Positions 1 through 5,380 of a stretch of 9,502 nt of DNA are shown here, piece by piece. The DNA comes from Synergistaceae bacterium (GTDB taxonomy: Bacteria > Synergistota > Synergistia > Synergistales > Synergistaceae). Location of the stretch: contig JAISWP010000266.1 in assembly GCA_031271065.1 (NCBI GenBank), positions 1-9,502 of the forward strand, written 5' to 3'. The translations under genes and the position numbers were made by a program. The notes beneath the pieces are model-generated. The model had not been told where the DNA came from and ran no database searches. It saw only the letters and a list, made by a program, of their open reading frames with translations. Within the stretch, counting starts at the first letter, position 1. Each line of letters starts with the position of its first letter.

Positions 1-950
1 CTGCCCGCGGCCATTCTGAAATCGTGCGCCCTGACGGTGGCTTCGCCGCGGTCTCCGGCGGCCTTTAAGAGCACCACACGCCCCGCGCTGTCCAGCTGGG
101 CCGGTTCAAGACGCGTGACGTTTCCCACGTTTTTCCCCATTTTGGCGATGATGGACGAGACCTGGGCCTTGGAGAGGGAGGTCTGCCAGGATGAGTTGGG
201 CGAAGTGTACTCCACGGCCTCGCGGCGCGTCTGCAGATACGGCCTGCTCGCCCCCCACACGTGGGACGAATCGGCGGTGGCGCCTCCGCTGTCGGAGTGA
301 TAATAGACGTCGGCTGTCTCGCCGTTCCACGTCAGTATCTGCCCCTCGGTGGACGAGACCGCCTTGTCCGTGCTGGGGCTCTCCGCGTTGATCCCTTTGT
401 AGACCTGGGAGTTCTCCCCAGCGTCGAAGTCGTATCCGCGCTTTGAGAACCTGCCTTTGTTTCTCACGGCATACGTTCGGGCCAGAACAGCCTGGGCTTT
501 GAGGGCTTCGAGAGGCCAGTCGGCGCTCATCTCCATCTTGAGGATGCCCCGGATGTAGTTTTCGAGATCGACCTCGTTCACGACTGTGAAACCCTTCGCC
601 GCTTTTATAAAGACGAGCTTCCCCCTGTACCGCACTCCGTCCCACCCCAGACCGCTCTTTGCGGTGGCCGTCACGGGCAGCGCAAGGGTCCTGCCTCCGA
701 CCGCGACGCCCCCGCCGGAAGACGTCACCGCGGCTCCGTTCCGGACGCTGCCTTTGAGGCCCCGGGCGTCCGCGAATATTATGCCTTCGCCGGACACCTT
801 GCCGCCCGAGACGCTGTCCGCCACGCCGACTTTGACGTTAAAGCCGGAAGCGGAGTGAGCGGCCGGGGCGAAAGCCAGGACGGCGAGGCAGACTGCGGGG
901 AGGATAAGAGAGCGCGCGAAGTTCGGTTTTTGGGACGGATAAATTTTCAT
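1..950 (-). CDS. SpoIID/LytB-domain secreted protein, 3' end beyond the window (partial)
   Basis: This is an open frame of 316 codons that runs off the left edge without a stop. Residues 1-33 look like a Sec signal peptide: a basic start, a hydrophobic core (about 14-29), then an A-H-S-A type cleavage region. The SpoIID/LytB domain covers roughly 126-316. Visible hallmarks are ENYIRGILKMEM with E140 at the position of the catalytic Glu of SpoIID, WPLEALKAQAVLARTYA (145-161), SQVYKG (181-186), the YYHSDSGGATA block (217-226) and VWGASRPYL (231-239). Family knowledge: SpoIID is a lytic transglycosylase acting on peptidoglycan strands lacking stem peptides, and relatives occur in many non-sporulating bacteria. 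The likely role here is envelope peptidoglycan remodelling outside the cytoplasmic membrane. It is last of the genes visible in the ruv operon, 47 bases after DUF2905. The ATG at 948-950 has a strong GGAGGT ribosome site 5 bases upstream. In related genomes queA and tgt often follow, but this cannot be seen here. Confidence 0.9.
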   Translation of the reverse strand, partial: MKIYPSQKPNFARSLILPAVCLAVLAFAPAAHSASGFNVKVGVADSVSGGKVSGEGIIFADARGLKGSVRNGAAVTSSGGGVAVGGRTLALPVTATAKSGLGWDGVRYRGKLVFIKAAKGFTVVNEVDLENYIRGILKMEMSADWPLEALKAQAVLARTYAVRNKGRFSKRGYDFDAGENSQVYKGINAESPSTDKAVSSTEGQILTWNGETADVYYHSDSGGATADSSHVWGASRPYLQTRREAVEYTSPNSSWQTSLSKAQVSSIIAKMGKNVGNVTRLEPAQLDSAGRVVLLKAAGDRGEATVRAHDFRMAAG

Positions 951-955
951 TCAGT

Positions 956-961
956 ACCTCC
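956..961 (-). promoter_or_regulatory. Ribosome binding site of the SpoIID-domain gene
   Basis: Minus-strand GGAGGT lies five bases before the ATG at 950. It fixes the start of this gene and shows that the signal peptide belongs to the protein. Confidence 0.8.
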
Positions 962-973
962 AGATGGTTAATG

Positions 974-986
974 ACCGGCAGCCGGT
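974..986. other. Short hairpin with adjacent A/T tract
   Basis: ACCGGCAGCCGGT can fold into a stem of five pairs with a three-base loop. On the plus strand it is followed by an almost pure T/A run (987-1007), which resembles an intrinsic terminator. However, no plus-strand gene ends here, and the minus-strand operon meets the A tract before the stem. It may simply be an intercistronic structure between DUF2905 and the SpoIID gene, for example one affecting message stability. The function is unproven. Confidence 0.35.
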
Positions 987-997
987 TTATTTATTTT

Positions 998-1225
998 TTA
1001 TTTTTTTCCGAAGCGGGCGATGACGTTGAGCAGTACGGTCAGCACCACGCTCACAAGGATCATCGTGGCAAAGGGGACGTACACTTTTACGTTCTTTCCC
1101 TCCCAGACGGCGTCGCCCGGCAGTCTTCCGAGGGGCAGGCCCGCTTTGGAGATTATCCATACCAGTGCCCCGATCAGGAATACCGCTCCGCCGATGATCA
1201 TGAGAATACGTCCCAGACCGTTCAT
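998..1225 (-). CDS. DUF2905 family small membrane protein
   Basis: A 75-residue protein with two predicted transmembrane helices (about 7-26 and 48-69) joined by a short loop containing LGRLPGD (32-38), the conserved signature of DUF2905. The family is typically 65-75 residues, so this copy is full length. Its function is unknown. Its position directly after ruvB and before a SpoIID-domain gene recurs in several anaerobic lineages, which suggests co-expression and perhaps an envelope role with the SpoIID protein, but that is inference. The start codon is 5 bases after the ruvB stop. A purine-rich GGAGGA inside the last codons of ruvB, about 12 bases from the ATG, can serve as its ribosome site. 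The gene ends in an A-rich run: two Lys AAA codons, TAA, then more A-rich sequence. Confidence 0.88.
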   Translation of the reverse strand: MNGLGRILMIIGGAVFLIGALVWIISKAGLPLGRLPGDAVWEGKNVKVYVPFATMILVSVVLTVLLNVIARFGKK

Positions 1226-1230
1226 CGTTT

Positions 1231-2268
1231 TTAGAAATCCTCCTCCAGCAGGTTCAGCTGGCGCGGCTGATTTTTCGGCCTTATCCCGAGGTATTCGTAA
1301 GCGCCGCGCGTCGCCTTTCTGCCGCGTGGTGTGCGCTCTATCATGCCCTTCTGGATGAGATAAGGCTCGTAAATATCCTCTATGGTCCCCGTGTCCTCGT
1401 TGAGGGCCGCCGATAACGTGGACAGTCCCACGGGCCCCCCGTCGAACAGCTCGGTCAGGGCGCTCAGGAACTTTCTGTCCTGTCCGTCGAAGCCCTGTTT
1501 GTCCACCCCCAGCATGTCGAGGGCGGCTTTTGCCAGACCCGTCTCTATGATCTCCGCGCCTCTCACCGTCGCCACGTCCCGGACACGTTTCAGCAGGCGG
1601 AGCGATACGCGCGGCGTGCCTCGGGCCCGCATCCCTATTTCCTCCGCCGCTTCCTTCGTTATTCTGGCTTCGAGGGCGTCCGCTCCCCTCCGGACTATCC
1701 GCGTGAGCTCCTCCGGAGAGTACAGGTCGAGCTGCTCCACTATGCCGAATCTGGCGCGCAGCGGGGAGGTGAGAAGCCCCAGGCGCGTCGTCGCCCCGAC
1801 CAGGGTGAACTTCGGGAGCTGCAGCTTGATGCTGCGGGCGAGCGGCCCCTTCCCGATGACTATGGAGAGGCTGAAATCCTCCATAGCCGGATACAGTATC
1901 TCCTCGATGTTCGCCGAGAGCCTGTGTATCTCGTCTATGAAAAGGACGTCGCCTAGCTGAACGTTGGAGAGTATGGCCGCCAAGTCCCCGGCTCTTTCCA
2001 GCGCGGGGCCGGATGTGGTTTTGAGATTGCCCTTCATCTCACGGGCGATTATGCCCGCCAGAGTGGTCTTGCCCAGGCCCGGGGGGCCGTAGAAAAGCGT
2101 GTGGTCCAGGGGTTCGTCCCTGCTTTGCGAAGCCTTGATGAAAATGGACAGTTTGTCCTTGAGAGATTCCTGCCCTATAAATTCCTCCAGCGCCTGCGGC
2201 CTGATCGATACGGCGTCCTCGTCCGCGTTCCTGCGCAGGTTTTCGAAAGGCTTGTCCGACGCTTCCAT
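1231..2268 (-). CDS. ruvB: Holliday junction branch migration ATPase RuvB
   Basis: A 345-residue AAA+ ATPase of normal family length. It forms hexameric rings that RuvA loads on either side of a Holliday junction and that pump DNA through it. Visible elements are Walker A GPPGLGKT (61-68), Walker B with FIDEIH (110-115), the sensor 1 region VGATTR (157-162), the arginine-finger segment SPLRARFG (168-175), and a C-terminal winged-helix region (about 265-335) containing DGGPVGLSTL and YLIQKGMIERTPRGR. The last residues, LNLLEEDF, form an acidic tail. No key residue is missing. The ATG lies one base after the ruvA stop (TGACATG), with AGAGG seven bases upstream, so translation is probably coupled to ruvA. 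Confidence 0.98.
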   Translation of the reverse strand: MEASDKPFENLRRNADEDAVSIRPQALEEFIGQESLKDKLSIFIKASQSRDEPLDHTLFYGPPGLGKTTLAGIIAREMKGNLKTTSGPALERAGDLAAILSNVQLGDVLFIDEIHRLSANIEEILYPAMEDFSLSIVIGKGPLARSIKLQLPKFTLVGATTRLGLLTSPLRARFGIVEQLDLYSPEELTRIVRRGADALEARITKEAAEEIGMRARGTPRVSLRLLKRVRDVATVRGAEIIETGLAKAALDMLGVDKQGFDGQDRKFLSALTELFDGGPVGLSTLSAALNEDTGTIEDIYEPYLIQKGMIERTPRGRKATRGAYEYLGIRPKNQPRQLNLLEEDF

Positions 2269-2269
2269 G

Positions 2270-2875
2270 TCAGCGCCTCTGGAGTTTGTGGAGCGCGAGC
2301 ATCATCAGTTCTTCCTCGTTCAGCGCGCGCTCTCCGCTCTCGGCCCTGCACTGGGAGACGGCGCGGGACGCCTCTCCCTGGGAAAATCCGAGGCCCATGA
2401 GCCCGCCTATTACCTCGCCTTCGGCGGACCGCGCCGATGGCAGAACCGGCGTTCCGAAAGAGGCGAGGGACGAAAACTTTTTTTCTATTTTAGGCCGCAG
2501 CTCAAAACAGATGCGCTCCGCCCTTTTGGGCCCCAGCCCAGGCACGGCGAGCCGGGAAGGGTCCCCGGACATTATGGCGCTTATTACGGACGGCGCGTCC
2601 AGGTGTCTTAAAAGAGCTATCGAGAGTTTTCCCCCCATAGTCTTGACCTGGGTTATTTCAAGGAACAGATCCCGCTCCGTCTCGTCGGAGAAACCGAACA
2701 TGTATATACCGGCCTCGCTCACCTGCATGTACGCCCGGCAGCTCAGAAACTCTCCCGCCGCCGCGGACGATATCAGCGTCCCCGAGGCGAATACCTCTAT
2801 GCCGAAACCGGATACGTCGAGGCAGATGGAGTCGCTTTCCACGGACAGCACCGTCCCGGAGAGACTGCGTATCAT
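2270..2875 (-). CDS. ruvA: Holliday junction binding protein RuvA
   Basis: A 201-residue protein with the three-part RuvA layout. The N-terminal OB-fold is about 1-62 (IRSLSGTVL, then GIYMFGF). The tandem helix-hairpin-helix domain is about 70-130: a divergent first hairpin VKTMGGKL (77-84) and a canonical second one VPGLGPKRAERI (111-122). A variable linker spans 131-152. The C-terminal UBA-like domain that binds RuvB is about 153-201 (IGGLMGLGFSQGEASRAV). RuvA tetramers hold the four-way junction in open square form and recruit RuvB. The start codon overlaps the ruvC stop by four bases (ATGA), implying translational coupling. One oddity: where E. coli RuvA has the acidic pin E55-D56, this protein reads S-E-A-G (53-56), keeping Glu54 but having Ala for the Asp. 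Confidence 0.96.
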   Translation of the reverse strand: MIRSLSGTVLSVESDSICLDVSGFGIEVFASGTLISSAAAGEFLSCRAYMQVSEAGIYMFGFSDETERDLFLEITQVKTMGGKLSIALLRHLDAPSVISAIMSGDPSRLAVPGLGPKRAERICFELRPKIEKKFSSLASFGTPVLPSARSAEGEVIGGLMGLGFSQGEASRAVSQCRAESGERALNEEELMMLALHKLQRR

Positions 2876-3372
2876 CCGGACGCCCCCAGGTTCCGCGCGT
2901 CGTACATCGAGAGCGAAAGGCCCGTTATGGCGGCGGCGAGCGCGTCCGCCGCGTCGTCCGGCTTCGGTATGTGTTCGAGGTTCAGAATATTTTTCACCAT
3001 GCCCTGCACCTGATTTTTCTCCGCGTCTCCGTAACCGCAGACCGCCAGTTTAACCTCGGAGGGTTTCGGCTCATAAGGCGTGAGTCCGAAGCGGGAAGCC
3101 GCCAGAAGTATGACCCCTCTGGCCTGGAATACCATTTCAGCGGTAGTGGTGTTGCGCCCGAAGTAAAGCCTCTCGACCGCTATCGCGTCCGGTCTGTGGC
3201 GCGCTATATGCTCCTCGAGAGAGGCGAAAAGGGACGCGAGGCGCGACGATATGGGCTCCTTCGGCTCGGTGGTGATCACGCCGTAGTCCAGAGCTTGCAT
3301 GTCGTCCCCGCGCTGGCTGACGACCCCGTAACCCATCCTTCCGAGGCCCGGGTCGATCCCGAAGCAGATCAT
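2872..3372 (-). CDS. ruvC: Holliday junction resolvase RuvC
   Basis: A 166-residue endonuclease with an RNase H-like fold. As a dimer it makes symmetric nicks across Holliday junctions and completes the RuvABC resolvasome. All four acidic catalytic positions can be assigned by motif: D7 in FGIDPGLGRMGYG, E67 in IAVERLYFGRN, and D140 and D143 in the DDAADALA segment near the C terminus. Length matches the family. It starts 12 bases after the yebC stop. No convincing ribosome site is visible before its ATG, so expression may depend on translation of yebC. Its stop overlaps the ruvA start. Confidence 0.97.
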   Translation of the reverse strand: MICFGIDPGLGRMGYGVVSQRGDDMQALDYGVITTEPKEPISSRLASLFASLEEHIARHRPDAIAVERLYFGRNTTTAEMVFQARGVILLAASRFGLTPYEPKPSEVKLAVCGYGDAEKNQVQGMVKNILNLEHIPKPDDAADALAAAITGLSLSMYDARNLGASG

Positions 3373-3384
3373 TTACGTGCGGAG

Positions 3385-4134
3385 TCAGCCCAGGGCCGCC
3401 AGAATTTCGTCAGGTATCTCGAAGTTGGAGTAGACGTTCTGGACGTCGTCGTGTTCCTCGAAGCGGTCTATCATGCCGAGCATCTTTTCCGCTTCCTCCT
3501 TCGTTTTTACCTGTACCGTGGTCTTGGGCTCCATCGTCACCTCGGCGTTGGCCACTATGTAGCCGGCTTCCTTCAGCGCCGAGGCCACCGCGGACAGGCC
3601 GGAGGGCTCCGTTATGACCTCGAAGCCGTCGTCGGATTCGTCCACGTCCAGCGCGCCGGCTTCGACCGCCGCGCTCAGGAGTTCTTCCTCGTCTATGCCC
3701 TTGCCCGTGACGGAGACGATACCGCGCCGCTCGAAATTCCAGGCGACGCAGCCGACCTCTCCTATGGCCCCTCCGACCCTGGTAAAGAGCGACCTCATCT
3801 CCGGCGCGGTCCTGTTGCGGTTGTCGGTCGACGTTTCTACCATCACCGCGATCCCGCCCGGCCCGTAACCCTCGTACGTAACGTCCTCGTAGGTGACGCC
3901 CTCAAGATTGCCGGCGCCGCGCTTTATGGCCCGCTCGATGTTGTCGGCCGGCACGTTGCCCTCTTTCGCCCTGTCCACCGCGACCTTCAGGGCGAAATTG
4001 GCGTTGGGGTCTCCCCCTCCCGTCTTGGCGGCCGCTATGATGTTTTTCGTCAGACGCTGATACGCAACGCCTTTTTTAGCGTCCTGAGCCGCCTTGCGAT
4101 GCTTGATTCCCGACCAATGCGAATGTCCGGACAT
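3385..4134 (-). CDS. yebC: YebC/TACO1 family translation factor
   Basis: A 249-residue protein with the full YebC architecture: the N-terminal signature GHSHWSGIKHRKAAQDAKKG (3-22), VPADNIERAIKRG (61-73), YEGYGPGG (87-94), TDNRNRT (103-109) and the C-terminal DDVQNVYSNFEI (229-240). Older annotation calls the family a transcriptional regulator. Mitochondrial TACO1 is a translational activator, and later bacterial work points to a ribosome-associated role in relieving stalls, so a cytoplasmic translation role is preferred. It is the first gene of the ruv operon. The ATG has a very good GAGGTGAT ribosome site eight bases upstream. A strong hairpin and an extended -10 promoter lie in its leader. 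Confidence 0.96.
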   Translation of the reverse strand: MSGHSHWSGIKHRKAAQDAKKGVAYQRLTKNIIAAAKTGGGDPNANFALKVAVDRAKEGNVPADNIERAIKRGAGNLEGVTYEDVTYEGYGPGGIAVMVETSTDNRNRTAPEMRSLFTRVGGAIGEVGCVAWNFERRGIVSVTGKGIDEEELLSAAVEAGALDVDESDDGFEVITEPSGLSAVASALKEAGYIVANAEVTMEPKTTVQVKTKEEAEKMLGMIDRFEEHDDVQNVYSNFEIPDEILAALG

Positions 4135-4142
4135 ATTATGAA

Positions 4143-4150
4143 ATCACCTC
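4143..4150 (-). promoter_or_regulatory. Ribosome binding site of yebC
   Basis: Minus-strand GAGGTGAT is an eight-base match to the anti-Shine-Dalgarno complement, eight bases before the yebC ATG. It lies just downstream of the leader hairpin at 4156-4198. Confidence 0.8.
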
Positions 4151-4155
4151 TGCGT

Positions 4156-4198
4156 CCTCCTCCCAATCCCCAGGGCGCGCGGGCGCCCTTGAAGGAGG
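4156..4198 (-). promoter_or_regulatory. Stable hairpin in the yebC leader
   Basis: In the minus-strand transcript an outer stem of eight pairs (4191-4198 with 4156-4163, one G-U pair) encloses a perfect seven-pair GC-rich stem (AGGGCGC with GCGCCCT, 4183-4189 and 4172-4178) with a four-base loop. It is not followed by a U tract, so it is not an ordinary terminator. It ends only five bases before the yebC ribosome site. The outer arm nearest the gene, GGAGGAGG, itself resembles a ribosome site that the stem would bury. A role in message stability or translation control is possible but not shown. Confidence 0.5.
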
Positions 4199-4275
4199 GA
4201 GGGAAAATTTCGTCAGATCCCTCTGGTCCGTCCGATGGAATTGTTTTGACACGATCCGTCATCTAACCGCAAAAT

Positions 4276-4304
4276 ATTTTATCACAAGGGCATATATCTC
4301 CAAA
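4276..4304 (-). promoter_or_regulatory. Probable promoter of the yebC-ruvCAB operon
   Basis: On the minus strand an extended -10 box, TGATAAAAT (4284-4276), lies 17 bases after TTTGGA (4304-4299), which matches the -35 consensus at 3 of 6 positions. The -10 hexamer TAAAAT matches TATAAT at 5 of 6. The predicted transcript would start near 4269, giving a leader of about 135 bases that includes the hairpin. The local AT-rich composition contrasts with the surrounding genes. Confidence 0.55.
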
Positions 4305-4312
4305 ACGTTTTG
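4301..4312. promoter_or_regulatory. 12-bp palindrome on the -35 element (candidate operator)
   Basis: CAAAACGTTTTG is a perfect palindrome and overlaps the proposed -35 of the yebC-ruv promoter. A site here is well placed for a repressor dimer. It does not match the LexA boxes known from E. coli or Bacillus, so no regulator is named. Confidence 0.35.
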
Positions 4313-4391
4313 CACTTCGGGCGCTTCATAAAAAACGCGCGAATCTGCGGCGATTACGCTGATGAAATAATTGATTCCGCCGCGTAATATC

Positions 4392-4410
4392 ATACCGGTA
4401 TCTTTATAAT
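4392..4410 (+). promoter_or_regulatory. Promoter-like region of the first thioredoxin-like gene
   Basis: A perfect TATAAT (4405-4410) lies about 45 bases before the ATG at 4455. No good -35 hexamer is present at the right distance (GCGTAA at 17 bases). The spacer holds a perfect 10-bp palindrome ATACCGGTAT (4392-4401), which could bind an activator or repressor. The rest of the divergent intergenic region (4313-4391) shows no further gene. Confidence 0.4.
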
Positions 4411-4454
4411 GAAGAAAACGGCTCGAGTTCGGGACGCGCGGGAGGAACGAAACC

Positions 4455-4811
4455 ATGCTGAAACTGAAACTTTTCATGCAGCAGACCGTTTGTATGCCGC
4501 TTTTTTTCGCCTTCGGATATCCGAGGGCGACGGACGGCGAACTCCTGATAGCAGATCAGCGGAGATATTTCCACCGCATCGGGAGAATAATGGACGAACT
4601 GAGGGAACGCTACGGCGAGGTCGAACTCTCGGTCGTCAACTCCTGGGGCATGTTCGCCCTGTGGGATGTGCTCAAGCTCGGCATAACCCCCCGGCTGCCC
4701 ACCTGGGTTTTGAACGGGAAAAAAATCTGCGAGGGCGTGCCCGACCCTAAACGGCTTTTCGAAGCGATAGACTCTGAATTATCGGGCGCGCTCAGGCAGC
4801 CCGGCACATAA
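4455..4811 (+). CDS. Small thioredoxin-fold-like protein, paralogue 1 (single-Cys N-terminal motif)
   Basis: An unrecognised 118-residue protein, paralogous to the gene at 4991. It starts with a strand-like LKLKLFMQ, then a cysteine motif C13-M-P, a helical region (about 35-54), a second strand VELSVVNSWG (56-65), another helix, and ITPRLPTWVLNGKKICEG (77-94), which resembles the cis-Pro strand and following hairpin of thioredoxin folds. About 37 of 53 residues from SVVNSWG onward match the paralogue. The N-terminal cysteine lacks the second Cys found in the paralogue (CMPLFF against CMPGCC), and the only other Cys is C92. There is no signal peptide or membrane segment. The ATG has GGAGGA eight bases upstream. 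A redox, metal-binding or scaffold role is possible. The fold call is inferred from pattern only. Confidence 0.8.
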   Translation: MLKLKLFMQQTVCMPLFFAFGYPRATDGELLIADQRRYFHRIGRIMDELRERYGEVELSVVNSWGMFALWDVLKLGITPRLPTWVLNGKKICEGVPDPKRLFEAIDSELSGALRQPGT

Positions 4812-4844
4812 TTTTAATTTTAAATCAGCCTGCTTCCCGCAAGT

Positions 4845-4939
4845 CGATTTAGAAGGGCGTCAGCGCTGCGCGCCGGAACGAGACATCCGTGTCTCGTATT
4901 CCGATTCTAAATCAAGGTTCATTTGATTTAGAATCGGAA
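4845..4939. repeat. Palindromic repeat element with two overlapping hairpins
   Basis: Non-coding sequence between the two paralogues. Hairpin A: CGAGACA (4879-4885) pairs with TGTCTCG (4890-4896), extended by CGGAA (4874-4878) with TTCCG (4899-4903). Hairpin B: a perfect 17-bp stem, TTCCGATTCTAAATCAA (4899-4915) with its exact complement at 4923-4939, and a 7-base loop. A further copy of GATTTAGAA at 4846-4854 can pair with 4905-4913, which would exclude hairpin B. No T tract follows, so it is not a standard terminator. It looks like a dispersed palindromic (REP- or MITE-like) element or a folded RNA regulator. Other copies cannot be checked from this window. Confidence 0.65.
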
Positions 4940-4976
4940 CGGCGTCCGCCGGTTCGTCCGTGGTATCATAGCGGAT

Positions 4977-4982
4977 AGGAGG
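4977..4982 (+). promoter_or_regulatory. Ribosome binding site of the second thioredoxin-like gene
   Basis: AGGAGG lies eight bases before the ATG at 4991. An extended -10-like TGGTATCAT (4961-4969) lies just upstream, but it would place the transcript start at the ribosome site itself, so it is a doubtful promoter. Read-through from the first paralogue is as likely. Confidence 0.7.
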
Positions 4983-4990
4983 CGGTCGCC

Positions 4991-5338
4991 ATGTCGCTAA
5001 GGCTCAAACTGTTCTTGCAGGGAGGATTCTGTATGCCGGGGTGCTGCGGTGTCACGGCGCTTCGTTCCACCACCGGCGAGCCGCTTTACTCGAATCCGCG
5101 GGAATACGCTGCGGACGTCGGGAAACTGCTGCGGGAACTCCGGGACCGTTACGGAAGCGGCGTCGAAATCTCCGTCGTCAACTCATGGGGTTTCTGGGCC
5201 CTGGCGGACGTGATCAGGCTGAAAATAACCCCCTCGAAGCCCGCCTGGGTGCTGGACGGAAAAAAGATTTTCGAAGGGGTTCCGGACCCCGGCGTACTGT
5301 TCGACGCGATAGATTCCGCCCTCGCGGGCGGGCTTTAG
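4991..5338 (+). CDS. Small thioredoxin-fold-like protein, paralogue 2 (CMPGCC motif)
   Basis: An unrecognised 115-residue protein and the tandem paralogue of the gene at 4455. The N-terminal LRLKLFLQ strand is followed by F-C14-M-P-G-C18-C19-G, a cysteine cluster at the usual place of a thioredoxin active site but spaced CX3CC rather than CXXC. The C-terminal half, with SVVNSWG (61-67), ITPSKPAWVLDGKKIFEG (79-96), VPDP and LFDAIDSAL, closely matches paralogue 1 and carries a likely cis-Pro strand. Three clustered cysteines suit thiol redox chemistry or binding of a soft metal or metalloid. That is inference. An in-frame ATG at 5033 with its own GGAGGA six bases upstream would give a shorter product lacking Cys14. 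The start at 4991 is preferred because the paralogue conserves the N-terminal strand. Confidence 0.82.
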   Translation: MSLRLKLFLQGGFCMPGCCGVTALRSTTGEPLYSNPREYAADVGKLLRELRDRYGSGVEISVVNSWGFWALADVIRLKITPSKPAWVLDGKKIFEGVPDPGVLFDAIDSALAGGL

Positions 5339-5360
5339 TTCCGGCGCTCAGAATCAGTCC

Positions 5361-5380
5361 CGCGTCCTGAGACGCGTTTC
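5361..5380 (+). terminator. Weak hairpin terminator between convergent genes
   Basis: CGCGTC (5361-5366) pairs with GACGCG (5371-5376) around a CTGA loop and is followed by TTTC. It lies 22 bases after the stop of the second thioredoxin-like gene and touches the stop of the convergent helicase. The T run is short, so termination would be inefficient. It is the only candidate in this 41-base convergent gap. Confidence 0.4.

Noticed and set aside
1..950. Evidence of sporulation from the SpoIID domain
   Set aside because: SpoIID/LytB-domain proteins are common in non-sporulating bacteria and no other sporulation gene is present.
974..1007. A plus-strand intrinsic terminator
   Set aside because: The hairpin and T run look right, but no plus-strand transcription unit leads into it. 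It was kept only as an uncharacterised hairpin.
998..1010. Programmed frameshift at the A-rich end of DUF2905
   Set aside because: The run of A lies at the stop codon. Slipping would add only a few Lys/Asn-rich residues, and no stimulatory structure or downstream domain is in frame.
4050..4262. A 70-codon minus-strand frame in the yebC leader, overlapping the yebC start out of frame
   Set aside because: There is no ribosome site, it starts only a few bases after the predicted transcript start, and it reads through the GC-rich hairpin. A leader peptide is not supported.
2971..4266. A 431-codon plus-strand open frame opposite ruvC and yebC
   Set aside because: It is antisense to two certain genes, rich in Arg, Val and Gly as expected from reading GC-rich codons backwards, and has no recognisable domain.
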